A program made the position numbers and the translations under genes. Shown here in pieces: positions 16,923 to 26,450 of a stretch of 64,000 bases of DNA (positions are counted from its first letter, which is position 1; each line of letters opens with the position of its first letter). The notes beneath the pieces are model-generated. The model was not told the origin of the DNA and ran no database searches. It worked only from the letters and a program-made list of their open reading frames with translations. This stretch comes from Companilactobacillus nuruki (lineage in GTDB: Bacteria > Bacillota > Bacilli > Lactobacillales > Lactobacillaceae). Location: assembly GCF_002872255.1 (NCBI RefSeq), contig NZ_NIPR01000013.1:1-64000 (forward strand). Reading direction: 5' to 3'.

Positions 16923-18863
16923 TTATTCATCTGTTAGTGAATCACGAGGATCTAGTTTAGCGGCACGTCTTGATGGGGCTAAGGCAGCAAGTAAACTAAT
17001 AACGATACTGATAACAATACCAAAGATAAAGTTACCTGGTGAAATTGATACTATGGTTGCTTTAAAAGCACTTTGAGCAATTGAATTGGTTCCCATTTGT
17101 ACTAACCAAGCGATTATTGAAGCAAAGACACCTGATAATAACCCAATTAAGAAAGATTCAGAGATGAACATATTTCTAATATCTTTCTTTCTGGCACCAA
17201 TAGCACGTAAAATACCAATTTCTTGAGTACGTTCTGAGACACTGATGTATAGAACAACAATGATCATGATAGCTGAAACGATTAAAGAAATACCTGCAAT
17301 TGCAGCTAGGACATCAAAAGCTAGTCTCAAATAAGTATTCAATGAATCGATGATGGCACCTACACCAGTAATAGTGTATTTGTTTTGTTTTTTATTATCG
17401 ATTGTTGTCTTGTAAGACTTAACTTTTTCCTGAACGCCCTTAACATTCAATGTGTTATTAACTGATAATGTAACAAAGTTTGGTTTGATAGTTACATTGG
17501 CATCTTTAGCAGCTGATTCCAAGGTGTTATAGGTAACAACTGAAGATCCAGATTTTATGATACCTGATACTTTTAGATTCATAGTTATTTGAGTAGGTTG
17601 GTTGTTTGCATCCATACTTGTGACGTACATCTTAACGGTTTTACCAACCATGTTTTTGTAATTCTTTTTATCTAGTTTTTGTGCATCCGATTTTAGAAGG
17701 ATAATTTGATTACTACCTGGTTTCTTACCCTTAGTGATATCGTCCGGTTTTTCAGTTGCATTCCAAGTTTGGAAGAATTGAACGGAAACATTCTTATTAT
17801 CGTAGTTAACTTTTGGAGATTGTGCAAAATAAGCTTTTTCAACTTTTTTGACGTTTTTGATTCTTTTGAAAGTATTAACGTCTGAATTGCTCATATTAAT
17901 ACTATTAGGATCGGTATTGTCTCGAGAAACGGTCTTAGTTACTTGGATAGCATTGGGGTTAACTTGCTTGGTCATTTCACCATTAATGTAATTGGTAATA
18001 CCTGAGCCTAGTCCAAGCATGAAGATAACTGAGAAAATACCAATTGCGGCACCGATAATAATTAAAATATTACGACCTTTGGTATAACGCATATGTTCCC
18101 ATGCTAATCGGAAAGTATCACCAAAGCTTAAATGGGTAATTTTCTTGTCAGTAGATGTTTCATTGGGGATAGGATAGGAATCACGCAGTTTTTTATCAGA
18201 ATCAATTTTACCATCTTGTAAATGAACGACTCTGGTACCGTAGTCGGCTACTATTTGGGAATGGGTAACGGCGATAACTAACTTGCCTTCCTTGGCGATA
18301 TCGTCTAAAATCTTCAAAACTTCTTCAGTGTTTTCGGAATCTAAGGCTCCAGTTGGTTCATCAGCAATGATGATCTCAGGATCATTAGCCAAAGCACGAG
18401 CAATTGCGACACGTTGCTTTTGACCACCAGATAATTGACTAGGATGTTTGTCTAGGTGTTCTGAAAGGCCAACTTTAGCAAGTAATGATTTGGCACGATC
18501 GGTTCTTTGAGATTTATTTAGTGAAGACATTTCTAGAGGAACCATGACATTTTCTAGAATGGTCAAATGACTAATCAAATGGAAACTTTGGAAAACAAAA
18601 CCAACGGTATGACTACGGTAATTATCAAGCGCTTTATCGGAGCCCTTTTTTAGAGATTTTCCATCAACTAAAATGTCACCTTGGAATTGGGAATCAAGTC
18701 CACCAATTGTATTCAAAAGAGTGGTTTTACCACCACCTGATTCACCAAGAATAGAAACAAATTCACCACGATCTAATTTTAAATCTATTCCCTTCAAAAC
18801 AGGAAATTCTTGTTTATTTAATGTAAATGATTTCTTGACGTTCTTTAATTCAAGTAAACTCAT
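16923..18863 (-). CDS. MacB-type ABC transporter (ATPase fused to FtsX-like permease)
   Basis: 646 residues. The N-terminal ATPase domain has Walker A GESGGGKTT (about 38-46), signature LSGGQKQR (about 143-150) and Walker B IIIADEPTGALDS. A transmembrane helix follows near 270-290, an extracellular MacB-like core domain spans about 290-510, and an FtsX domain with three helices closes the protein. As a single chain it would dimerise. Such transporters export antimicrobial peptides, lipids or proteins, or act as mechanotransmission sensors. The response regulator and histidine kinase genes are adjacent on the same strand (19045-20857), as in bacitracin/envelope-stress modules. The substrate is unknown. 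Confidence 0.88.
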   Translation of the reverse strand: MSLLELKNVKKSFTLNKQEFPVLKGIDLKLDRGEFVSILGESGGGKTTLLNTIGGLDSQFQGDILVDGKSLKKGSDKALDNYRSHTVGFVFQSFHLISHLTILENVMVPLEMSSLNKSQRTDRAKSLLAKVGLSEHLDKHPSQLSGGQKQRVAIARALANDPEIIIADEPTGALDSENTEEVLKILDDIAKEGKLVIAVTHSQIVADYGTRVVHLQDGKIDSDKKLRDSYPIPNETSTDKKITHLSFGDTFRLAWEHMRYTKGRNILIIIGAAIGIFSVIFMLGLGSGITNYINGEMTKQVNPNAIQVTKTVSRDNTDPNSINMSNSDVNTFKRIKNVKKVEKAYFAQSPKVNYDNKNVSVQFFQTWNATEKPDDITKGKKPGSNQIILLKSDAQKLDKKNYKNMVGKTVKMYVTSMDANNQPTQITMNLKVSGIIKSGSSVVTYNTLESAAKDANVTIKPNFVTLSVNNTLNVKGVQEKVKSYKTTIDNKKQNKYTITGVGAIIDSLNTYLRLAFDVLAAIAGISLIVSAIMIIVVLYISVSERTQEIGILRAIGARKKDIRNMFISESFLIGLLSGVFASIIAWLVQMGTNSIAQSAFKATIVSISPGNFIFGIVISIVISLLAALAPSRRAAKLDPRDSLTDE

Positions 18864-19044
18864 TTATTTACCCCTTTTTTGTTATTTAGGCAATACTATA
18901 AAATTTATTATAATATTTGTAAAATTATTTTGCCTTTTTTAAGATTATGAAACAAAAAAATTCTAACTGTTTCATCAACAATTAGAAGTATATCGAGAAT
19001 CCAAATATTTAGATATTGAAATAGGTCATAAAATTAATATGACT

Positions 19045-19674
19045 TTAGTCATATTTTTTCATGAAAAGGGCAACCTCAGTTCGATTACTTAGTTGTAATT
19101 TTTCGAAGATATTTGTGACATAGTTTTTAATTGTTCCTTCAGATAAGAAGAGCATAGTACTGATTTCTTTATTACTCTTGCCATCAGCTATAGCACGGGC
19201 AATTTCTAATTCCCTAGGAGTTAATGAAGCAATCATATCTTGTTGAGAGTTGTTTTGAAGTCCAGCGACTAAACTGTCACTGATTTGGCTACCGATAATT
19301 GATTCGTTTTGATAAACTTTTTTAATATCGGTGATCAATTCCTTACTGTCGGTATCCTTTAAAAGGTAACCATTGGCGCCATTTTTGAGGGCCTGGAAAA
19401 TATACTCATAATCATTAAAGGTTGTTAAAATTAAAATTTTGACTTGAGGATATTGCTGATGGATCACTTTAGTAGCCTCAACACCGTTTAATATTGGCAT
19501 TTTGATATCCATTAAGACCATATCGCATTCATTATCCGCTAAATAGTCAATTACTTCTTGACCATTTTTGGCTTGAAAAACAATGTCAATATCATCGTCA
19601 AAACTCAATACCAAATTTAAACCTTCACGAACGATTGCCTGATCGTCAGCAATAATCATTTTAATCATTTTCAT
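19045..19674 (-). CDS. NarL/LiaR-type response regulator
   Basis: 209 residues. The receiver domain has acidic DD at residues 10-11, phospho-acceptor Asp56 in LMDIKMP and the later TTF and LLKDTD segments. The C-terminal LuxR-type HTH is LTPRELEIARAIADGKSNKEIS...TIKNYVTNIFEKL. The stop of the kinase gene overlaps its start by 14 bases, so both are coupled. It probably controls the downstream ABC transporter gene. Confidence 0.9.
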   Translation of the reverse strand: MKMIKMIIADDQAIVREGLNLVLSFDDDIDIVFQAKNGQEVIDYLADNECDMVLMDIKMPILNGVEATKVIHQQYPQVKILILTTFNDYEYIFQALKNGANGYLLKDTDSKELITDIKKVYQNESIIGSQISDSLVAGLQNNSQQDMIASLTPRELEIARAIADGKSNKEISTMLFLSEGTIKNYVTNIFEKLQLSNRTEVALFMKKYD

Positions 19675-20857
19675 TTACTCCAATCGGAAGAGTTATATCG
19701 GTCTTGAAACCACTAGGCTGATTGTCTGAAAATTCAACTGTTCCTTTTAATTTAATCACCCGACTCTTGATACCATTGATACCGTTAGATGCAGTGATGT
19801 TTTTAGCAGTAAGGCCGTTATTACTCAAGTTGAAAATCAAATTATCGTTAATTGTTCTTAATTTAATAGTAATTAGAGAACTATGCCCATGTTTAAGGCT
19901 GTTGGTAATAAATTCCTGATAAGTTTTATAAATTAAATCTTTAATTGAGATATCCAATTTATTAACATCAAAATACATTTTCAAATCAACTTTTACTTTG
20001 TCAGTTACGGAGATGGAACTCTGTAGTTCTTCTAAAGCAGACTTTAAATCAGCTAATTCTTTAGTTTCTTTCAATTCATTAACTGTTTCTCTTAGTTCAA
20101 CTAAACTGTGGTCAATAATCTTTTTTGATTTGTTTAGGATTTTATGTGACTTTTCGGTATCGGTGTCGATAACTTGGTTTAAGGCATCCAGATGTAATCT
20201 TAAACCAATTAGGGAGTGTCCTAACATATCGTGTAGATCTTGAGAAATTCTTTGGCGCTCCTCAATTAAAGTTAATTCTTTGATTTTACTGGAGTAGTCC
20301 TGTAATTGGTCAACCTTAGTCATTAGTTCTTTATTCAAGGCATCAATGGCACGGTTTTTTTCTAATAAATTTAAGTATAAATAAGATATTAAATAGGTAC
20401 TCCAAAATTGAATTGTGTAGGGTGACAATATCAGCTGAAGATAACCGATCCAAGAATGAAAATTTAAGTCAATTGATCTGGGAATAGTGAAAAAACAAAA
20501 ATAGATAATGAATTGAATAATAATTATATGTTTAGGACGAGGATTTTGCTTAACAGTGAATTCAGTGGTTGTAACAATTGCTAGATAGTAATAAATAACA
20601 ATAATAGTTGGGGGACTGAGTAATTGAACAAAACCTAGTAGGATAAAGACTAAGTAGCTAGAGTATTCTGCTAGGCTACCATTTTTGGCTTTGCTCCATG
20701 GACTATGAAACCAGCTCTCTACTAGGATAGAGAATACTAGAATAGGTAGAAGAAAGGTTTTTTCTCGAGAGCTAGTGTTATTAAAAATTAATTCTAAAAT
20801 AACGACTAATAGTGTGAATAGTTTTAAGTAAAATCCTAAATGTTTTTTAAATTGCAT
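19661..20857 (-). CDS. NarL-partner histidine kinase (HisKA_3 type)
   Basis: 398 residues from ATG 20857 with AAGGA ahead. An in-frame TTG at 20872 lies on the -10 box and is rejected. Five or so hydrophobic helices fill residues 1-165, then a coiled-coil linker, then the H-box EERQRISQDLHDMLGHSL with phospho-His209, and a HATPase domain (NSLKHGHSSLITI, NGINGIKSRV). The lack of a large extracellular domain resembles intramembrane-sensing LiaS/DesK kinases. It is coupled to the response regulator. Confidence 0.88.
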   Translation of the reverse strand: MQFKKHLGFYLKLFTLLVVILELIFNNTSSREKTFLLPILVFSILVESWFHSPWSKAKNGSLAEYSSYLVFILLGFVQLLSPPTIIVIYYYLAIVTTTEFTVKQNPRPKHIIIIQFIIYFCFFTIPRSIDLNFHSWIGYLQLILSPYTIQFWSTYLISYLYLNLLEKNRAIDALNKELMTKVDQLQDYSSKIKELTLIEERQRISQDLHDMLGHSLIGLRLHLDALNQVIDTDTEKSHKILNKSKKIIDHSLVELRETVNELKETKELADLKSALEELQSSISVTDKVKVDLKMYFDVNKLDISIKDLIYKTYQEFITNSLKHGHSSLITIKLRTINDNLIFNLSNNGLTAKNITASNGINGIKSRVIKLKGTVEFSDNQPSGFKTDITLPIGVNEND

Positions 20858-20871
20858 AGATTGATCCTTCA

Positions 20872-20877
20872 ATTATA
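20872..20877 (-). promoter_or_regulatory. -10 box of the kinase/regulator genes
   Basis: TATAAT on the minus strand, 15 bases before ATG 20857. A TTGTTA -35 lies 20 bp upstream, wider than ideal. Confidence 0.4.
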
Positions 20878-20901
20878 GTAATGAACTTTCTATACTGTAA
20901 C

Positions 20902-20931
20902 AAAAAAGCATCCTCAAAGAGAATGCTTTTA
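20902..20931 (-). terminator. Terminator of the SLAP protein gene
   Basis: Minus-strand AAAAGCATTCTC and GAGGATGCTTTT arms around a 3-nt loop, then a T run. Confidence 0.85.
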
Positions 20932-20937
20932 GAATAA

Positions 20938-22545
20938 TTATTTTACAATATCGTCAGCAGCAACGAATTCATCTGTTGCAACCCGATAGAATTTAGTAGT
21001 TGTATTATATCCTGACAAGTAAGCAATTCGGTCGCTCTTCCAGGAAGAATTCTTGTCTAATCCCCGATTATGTACGGAAGATGCATCACCATGCAATAAA
21101 TAAGTGAGTTTATTATCAGTTGTAACAATTGAATCTTGTGGGACATATTGATAAACATCACTAGATTTGACCCAAGCGTCTGTGGCAACACGATAATAAG
21201 TTGCACCATCTCTAGTTGCTGTTTTATCACTTACCCAATCTGTACCTGGACTCAGTGAAAAGCTATTGTTAGAAGATAACCTATCGCCATTAATGGTATA
21301 CAGCTTAGCAGGCGAGTGAGTTAAGAATGTTGAAACTAATTGTTTTTTATCCGTTATGTTGAAATTATTTGAAGATGAACTTGATCCGCCACCAGAGGTG
21401 TTGGTATTTTTAACTGTATAGTATTGGTCGATAGTTATATTCTGGAGGAGGGGTGGGTATAATGAAGTAAGGATGTTTTTGTAACTAGGCAAAGTATGTC
21501 CTGTAACCTTTGCCCAATAATCCAGATAAGCATTATTTAATGAGGTTATGTATGAGACTGGATCAGAATCGTTTGTGGTAACTGTTTGAAGTCCAAGAAG
21601 TGATTTGATTTCCTCAAGACCATAGCCATTAGGATCAGAGCCAGCAATTGGATTTCCATTGGAATCTTTTAAATAAATCTTGGTCTTTTCAGAGTCTGCT
21701 TTGTTTGGTTCATAACCACTTGGAGCAGGCATAGGGCTAATAATATCGTCTAAGGATTGATAAGTAAGAGGATGTACTGTTTGTGTCTTGGAAAGTTTTC
21801 CATTGACGTAGGTATTGAATGTCCATGTATACGTTCCATCTTTTTCAAGTTGAATATTTTGGGTTAAATCATTAGGGGATAATATTGGAGTTTTGACGTC
21901 TATATCATTGGTCAAGTAGTATCCTACAGGCGCCTTTTTTGTATATGGATATATTTCCTTAGTAAGTAGATCGTGATACGAATTATTACCCTTAGTATAA
22001 TCTACTGTCGTAGTTAAAAACGGTTTATTAGAATCATCAGTAATAAGATTAATGGCTATCGTAGCTGAATCCAAACTTGCGGGTATAGCGTAACTATCTG
22101 ATGGTCCCTTGATATCACCGATTTGATAAGTTGAGTCTGTTACGTTAAAGAAGTATATATTTATAGGACCAAGTGGTAATGATAGTTTGATTGAATGTCC
22201 ATTATATGAATCGGGAAGTTTTGTACCATCGAAGTAAAGACTCCCATTGGGAGTACCAGGTTCAGGGCTTGGGTTATAATTATTAATACTATCCTTGGTT
22301 ATTGGCGGAGTAGTGTATGTTCCGATTTCTGTTTTGTTAGTGTCACCAGATAAGTATATGGGTATAGTTAGTGGTTCACCTAATTTATAAGTCCTAGTTG
22401 CAGTGGACTCAGCTTCAGCGGTGCCTGTGTCATCAGCCAATACATTAGTGCTATTAGAAATAATAAATGTAATTCCAGATAGTATTAAGGCAAGTGTGAT
22501 TGATGATAGGATCAATTGCTTTTTTAAAGCTTGTATTTTCCTCAA
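20938..22545 (-). CDS. Secreted protein with two C-terminal SLAP domains
   Basis: 535 residues. A TTG start at 22545 is proposed because GGAGG (22554-22558) lies 8 bases before it, while the in-frame ATG at 22560 has no site. A signal peptide follows (KKQLILSSITLALILSG...NVLA, cut near residue 37). The middle, about 40-400, is Ser/Thr/Pro-rich and unrecognised. Two SLAP (SlpA-like wall-binding) domains end the protein at about 415-475 and 480-535, with YYRVATDAWVKSSDVY and FYRVATDEFVAADDI. SLAP domains bind the cell wall without covalent linkage. A 15-bp palindrome (22608-22622) lies at its promoter. Related SLAP proteins are at 24644 and 38750. Confidence 0.75.
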   Translation of the reverse strand: MRKIQALKKQLILSSITLALILSGITFIISNSTNVLADDTGTAEAESTATRTYKLGEPLTIPIYLSGDTNKTEIGTYTTPPITKDSINNYNPSPEPGTPNGSLYFDGTKLPDSYNGHSIKLSLPLGPINIYFFNVTDSTYQIGDIKGPSDSYAIPASLDSATIAINLITDDSNKPFLTTTVDYTKGNNSYHDLLTKEIYPYTKKAPVGYYLTNDIDVKTPILSPNDLTQNIQLEKDGTYTWTFNTYVNGKLSKTQTVHPLTYQSLDDIISPMPAPSGYEPNKADSEKTKIYLKDSNGNPIAGSDPNGYGLEEIKSLLGLQTVTTNDSDPVSYITSLNNAYLDYWAKVTGHTLPSYKNILTSLYPPLLQNITIDQYYTVKNTNTSGGGSSSSSNNFNITDKKQLVSTFLTHSPAKLYTINGDRLSSNNSFSLSPGTDWVSDKTATRDGATYYRVATDAWVKSSDVYQYVPQDSIVTTDNKLTYLLHGDASSVHNRGLDKNSSWKSDRIAYLSGYNTTTKFYRVATDEFVAADDIVK

Positions 22546-22607
22546 AATTTTTTCCTCCATAAACAACAATATTATAAGTACATTATAATATTAATTAAGG
22601 ATGAATG

Positions 22608-22622
22608 TGACATTATGTGTCA
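22608..22622. promoter_or_regulatory. Palindrome TGACATTATGTGTCA before the SLAP gene
   Basis: This palindrome overlaps the likely -35 region of the minus-strand SLAP gene, whose -10 is at 22582-22587. Similar 15-mers stand before the two WYL regulator genes (30768, 30859, 31921), which suggests they are operators for one of those regulators. Confidence 0.5.
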
Positions 22623-22627
22623 TAAAT

Positions 22628-22656
22628 AAAAAAACTCATACACTTAAATGTATGAG
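22628..22656 (-). terminator. Terminator downstream of the phosphatase gene
   Basis: Perfect 8-bp arms CTCATACA and TGTATGAG with a 6-nt loop are followed on the minus strand by seven T. It is nearly 190 bases from the phosphatase stop, so the transcript would carry a long 3-prime tail. Confidence 0.7.
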
Positions 22657-22843
22657 GAAAACGATTTGGTTTTGTTTCAGTCAACCAAAAAATATGAAGA
22701 TATGACTTATTGGCAGTAACGAGGAAGAACAAGTTAGATTATTTTGTAAGAGGTGAGGTTCGCCTCCCTCGCAATTCAATTATAACTAAAGTAAATTCGA
22801 CTTTACCAATCTAGTTTGATATAAAAGAATATTACAAAGCTGA
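22657..22843. other. Unassigned spacer with a UUCG hairpin
   Basis: No coding frame was found. GAGG-TTCG-CCTC (22755-22766), extended by AGG/CCT, is a stable UUCG tetraloop hairpin. It could be part of the phosphatase 3-prime region or a small RNA. It is not a recognisable tRNA or riboswitch. Confidence 0.25.
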
Positions 22844-23596
22844 TTATTCAGTATAAATAGCTTTTAGTTTGGCTAGTTTCTCGCCATCAATTCCCAAAGC
22901 AGTACGAAGATAATTGTTAAAGCTACCATAGTAATGGTCAATTGCTTTAAAGACGGAAGTGATACTTTCGAGGTCACCTTTGGTCATATTCATTTTATTG
23001 ATATCTTGGTTACCATTTTTGTCGTTCAAAGTTTCTTCAATTGTTGATTTGCTTTCGTACATCAAATTGGTTAATAAGTAGTCTTTGGTAATAGTTTCAT
23101 CATCAACGCCCAGGGCCTTGAGAACTAATAATGCTCCAATACCAGTTCGATCCTTTCCCGCAGCACAGTGGAAGAGTAAAGATTGATTTGGTTGATCATT
23201 GTTCAATAACAAATCAAAAAAAATTTTATAAGCTTGTTGTCCGTGGGCATCTAAAACAACGCTTTGGTAGATCATACCCAAATAACTATAGTTGTCTTTA
23301 TTAATAATACCAGCAAGTTTGTCGCCGTTGCCTTTTAAGGGATAAACTGGATCGGAATATATTTTATAAAAATCAGAGGTCGTATCGGCCCAAGTCATTT
23401 GTTCATTATTGGAACGAAAATCTACAACGTATTTTAATCCGTATTTTTTAAGGTAATCTAAAGATTTTCCTGTTAAGTTACTTATATCCCCTGAACGTAA
23501 GAGTTTATTATATTTAATTGTTGTACCATCATTAGTGGGATATCCACCAAGTTCACGTAAATTTATTGCACCTTCTAGATTTAATATGCGTTTCAT
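22844..23596 (-). CDS. Tyrosine-protein-phosphatase-like enzyme
   Basis: A 250-residue cytoplasmic phosphatase. The CX5R motif HCAAGKDRTG carries Cys144 and Arg150. N-terminal NLRELGGYPT and LLRSGDISNLT match the bacterial Y_phosphatase3 (LipA/Lmo1800-like) family, which acts on phosphotyrosine and phosphoinositides. GGGGAGG precedes ATG 23596. It is divergent from the glycosyltransferase gene. Its substrate is unknown. Confidence 0.9.
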   Translation of the reverse strand: MKRILNLEGAINLRELGGYPTNDGTTIKYNKLLRSGDISNLTGKSLDYLKKYGLKYVVDFRSNNEQMTWADTTSDFYKIYSDPVYPLKGNGDKLAGIINKDNYSYLGMIYQSVVLDAHGQQAYKIFFDLLLNNDQPNQSLLFHCAAGKDRTGIGALLVLKALGVDDETITKDYLLTNLMYESKSTIEETLNDKNGNQDINKMNMTKGDLESITSVFKAIDHYYGSFNNYLRTALGIDGEKLAKLKAIYTE

Positions 23597-23663
23597 TTTT
23601 TTATCCTCCCCGGATTGTTGCGTATTTTGGGTTATTAGAAGTAAAATAATACTAAGGTGATTT

Positions 23664-24425
23664 ATGGTGAAAAATAAACTTTCAATTATTATGACAGCTT
23701 ATAACGTGGCTGATTATATTTCTAGCTCAATCGATTCAGTGATTGCTCAGACTAATCGGAATTTCAATCTGGTTATAGTCGATGATTGCTCTACAGACGA
23801 AACTCAAAAGATAATCCGTTCTTATGAAAAAAAGTATGATTGGATTTCTGTTATTTGCCACAAAGAAAATTCGGGCGTTTCTACATCAAGAAATACTGGA
23901 TTAGCAAATGCAGATGGTGAGTTTGTGACGTTTATTGATGGCGATGATTGGGTAGAACCCAATTATGTTGATCATTTTTTAGAAATTTTCAGTGATAAAG
24001 ATGTAGACATGGTTACATGTGGTTTTTATAATCAAACTGAAAATGGCAAAGTAAAAAATAAAATTGCTAAACATCAGACCTCAATCGTTGGACGGGATGA
24101 AGCAGTGAAGCAAATTATCAAAATGACGGGTACTGTAATGGGATATACGTGGAACAAAGCGTATATTCGTTCCATTATTGAAGAAAATAACCTCTCATTT
24201 CAAACTGATCTAGATTTAATGGAAGATCAAGTTTTTAATGTTGAGTATGCAACCGTAGCCAGAAAGTTTTATTTTGATAATGTTCCACTTTATCATTACA
24301 TTTCTCGTAAGGGCAGTATTACTCAAAAATTTGCAATGGAAAATGTTCGTGATGTCGGTGTTGCTAGAATGAAAGTTTATAAGACCATTCGAGAAAGCAC
24401 TCGAAATGAGAAAGACCAGATTTAA
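23664..24425 (+). CDS. Family 2 glycosyltransferase
   Basis: 253 residues, GT-A fold: SIIMTAYNVADYISSSIDSV at the N terminus, VDDCSTD near residues 39-45, and the metal-binding FIDGDDW near residues 92-98. There is no membrane helix, so it is cytosolic and probably acts on a wall, teichoic-acid or exopolysaccharide acceptor. It starts at ATG 23664 behind AAGGTGA. It is monocistronic between the phosphatase and a SLAP gene and followed by a terminator. The acceptor and donor are not evident. Confidence 0.88.
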   Translation: MVKNKLSIIMTAYNVADYISSSIDSVIAQTNRNFNLVIVDDCSTDETQKIIRSYEKKYDWISVICHKENSGVSTSRNTGLANADGEFVTFIDGDDWVEPNYVDHFLEIFSDKDVDMVTCGFYNQTENGKVKNKIAKHQTSIVGRDEAVKQIIKMTGTVMGYTWNKAYIRSIIEENNLSFQTDLDLMEDQVFNVEYATVARKFYFDNVPLYHYISRKGSITQKFAMENVRDVGVARMKVYKTIRESTRNEKDQI

Positions 24426-24448
24426 TATATATTAATAGTGGGTAAGTC

Positions 24449-24470
24449 GAGCTAAGTGCTTGGCTTTTTT
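24449..24470 (+). terminator. Rho-independent terminator
   Basis: AGCTAAG and CTTGGCT arms with a 2-nt loop, including one G-U pair, then six T. It ends the glycosyltransferase transcript. Confidence 0.7.
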
Positions 24471-24491
24471 GTTTGTCTTAGGAAGTGGTTC

Positions 24492-24515
24492 CATCTAAGA
24501 ATAACATTTTAGATG
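24492..24515. repeat. Inverted repeat in the leader of the BspA-like gene
   Basis: CATCTAA and TTAGATG arms around a 10-nt loop lie about 130 bp before the gene. There is no T run, so it is not a simple terminator. Confidence 0.3.
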
Positions 24516-24643
24516 TTAGAGCTGCTTTCAAAAAGAGTTTGAAAAAATGTGTATTTTCTATTAATGATGAGGATTGTTTGGCTTTATAGTGTTAAGGTTA
24601 AAATGCAGTATTCTATAAATTATTTTTAATAGGGGATGAACGC

Positions 24644-26431
24644 ATGATAACAAAAAAGAAACATCGTTCAGGTTTATTTGGTAGACATTTAAACTATAAG
24701 TTACTTGTAATAGGAATTTCTATAGGTGCAGTCGGATTCATTAATTCTGGCACGACCGTTAGGGCAGATTTAACGCCTTCAGTTGTAGACGAACAAAAAA
24801 ACTCTACTGTTCAAGAATCGAATTTAGAAATTCCTAAAGATGCTCTTTACAGTGGTAATTATGGTGAACAGGGAGTTACAGATATACAATGGTATATTTC
24901 TAGCGACAAAGTTCTTCATTTATGCTCAGGAAATATACAAAATAATACTGGCAGTAAAACGTCGCCATGGTCTAAGTACTCAGACGATATAACCAAAGTC
25001 TCTTTTGATGGAACCGTTGTTCTTCCAAGGTATGTTGAATATTTATTTGCTAATTTAAAAAATGTGACTGAATTTGATAATTTGAATAATTTGTCTATGC
25101 CGGATACAGAAGACTGGACTGGAACCTTCAGCGGGGATACGTCTCTAAAGGAAATGGACTTTCCTAAGTGGGATGGTTCAATAACTAGAGCTTTTTCAGA
25201 ATTTTCACATATGTTTGAAAATGATACTTCATTGACAAGTGTTGATATATCCGGTTGGGACGTGGACAATGTTACAACAATGGAAAACATGTTTGCTGGT
25301 GATACCGCACTTGAAAAAGTTGGGGTAAAGTTCTTTGAGCAGGCTCCATTTGCCGATATTGCTTCACTTTCCAACGTAAAAAATATGTTTGAGAATGATA
25401 GTTCATTAAAAACATTGGATCTTTCTAACTGGGGAATGTGGACCAAAAGAGATTTAATGGATACTACTACAATGTTTAAAGGTACCAATTTACAATCAAT
25501 TAAATTAAGTACGTTAAATCAATTTACTGATGGTACTGCTCTACCAGCTAAGAATGCCAGTCGATGGTTGAATATTGGTAATGGAACGGCTCAAGATCCT
25601 CAAGGTGATAAGAGTTTTTCTACAGCAAGCATTGCAGACTATTACGATGGTTCTAACATTATACGATATCCATATTCTGATGTCGAAAAGGACAAATTTA
25701 AAATTGATACATTTGTTCCTGACAAACATGTAATGGGTGATTTAGTAATAAAATCAAATTTATCAGATCAAACTGTCCATAGTGTAACTGGGAATATTGG
25801 AGATATAGTCAAGGTAAAGGTTCCTTTAATAAAGGGATATACATCAGATAAAGATTATGTTTCTGCAAAAATTAATGACGATGGTTCAATTACGACTACT
25901 GATAAGGTCTTTTATAAAAAAGATCAGACCAATCATTCAAGTAGTAGTTCCCATTCCACAGCTCCAAGTCAAAATCATAATAATAACGATTCAAATATAA
26001 ATTCAAATGTTCAAATGATGTATCGTAAGCTAACTGTAATGACATACAGTGATAAACCATTTGCACGTTTATATATGTGGGATTCAGGTTCAGCAATGAA
26101 ATTAGTTACTAATCGAGCTCTTCAAAAGGACTCTGGTTGGCTAAGCGATGAACAACTAAATATCAATGGAAAATATTACTATCGTGTAGCGACAAATGAA
26201 TGGGTAAAGGCTGAGGACGTTTACGTATATCAATCTCATTCTGTTGATGTTGAGACAAAGCCAGGGAATGTAAAAGATTTATACAAAGCAGAGGGTAATA
26301 GAATCGAAAATCGAGCTTTAGCTCAACAATCTAAATGGTATAGCGATATTACTGCGAATATTAATGATCAGAAGTATTATCGAGTTGGAACCAATGAGTT
26401 TGTTAAAGCTAGCGATGTTACAGAATATTAA
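24644..26431 (+). CDS. BspA-like surface protein with two SLAP domains
   Basis: 595 residues. A long positively charged N terminus, MITKKKHRSG..., and a hydrophobic segment (KLLVIGISIGAVGFINSG) form the signal peptide. Residues 80-290 hold DUF285/BspA-type repeats with SHMFENDTSLTSVDISGWDV and ENMFAGDTALEKV. Residues 360-425 resemble a MucBP-like domain (GDLVIKSNLSDQ...GNIGDIVKVKVP...GYTSDKDY). A Ser/His/Asn-rich linker leads to two SLAP domains (about 465-530 and 535-595) with YYRVATNEWVKAEDVY and YYRVGTNEFVKASDV. It probably binds host or plant polymers at the cell surface. AGGGGATG-type RBS before ATG 24644. Confidence 0.8.
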   Translation: MITKKKHRSGLFGRHLNYKLLVIGISIGAVGFINSGTTVRADLTPSVVDEQKNSTVQESNLEIPKDALYSGNYGEQGVTDIQWYISSDKVLHLCSGNIQNNTGSKTSPWSKYSDDITKVSFDGTVVLPRYVEYLFANLKNVTEFDNLNNLSMPDTEDWTGTFSGDTSLKEMDFPKWDGSITRAFSEFSHMFENDTSLTSVDISGWDVDNVTTMENMFAGDTALEKVGVKFFEQAPFADIASLSNVKNMFENDSSLKTLDLSNWGMWTKRDLMDTTTMFKGTNLQSIKLSTLNQFTDGTALPAKNASRWLNIGNGTAQDPQGDKSFSTASIADYYDGSNIIRYPYSDVEKDKFKIDTFVPDKHVMGDLVIKSNLSDQTVHSVTGNIGDIVKVKVPLIKGYTSDKDYVSAKINDDGSITTTDKVFYKKDQTNHSSSSSHSTAPSQNHNNNDSNINSNVQMMYRKLTVMTYSDKPFARLYMWDSGSAMKLVTNRALQKDSGWLSDEQLNINGKYYYRVATNEWVKAEDVYVYQSHSVDVETKPGNVKDLYKAEGNRIENRALAQQSKWYSDITANINDQKYYRVGTNEFVKASDVTEY

Positions 26432-26450
26432 GTATTCATCTAGTTTGATA

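Noticed and set aside
22655-22672. A cre-like GGAAAACGATTTGG
   Set aside because: It misses three consensus positions, including the symmetric CA end, and is not at a promoter.
22740-22780. A tRNA-like T-arm (GGTTCG) in the spacer
   Set aside because: The TTCG here is the loop of a GAGG/CCTC hairpin. No acceptor, D or anticodon arm can be placed around it.
24916-25488. A 190-codon minus-strand frame inside the BspA-like gene
   Set aside because: It is antisense to DUF285-type repeats whose codon pattern leaves the opposite frame open. No RBS and no recognisable domain.
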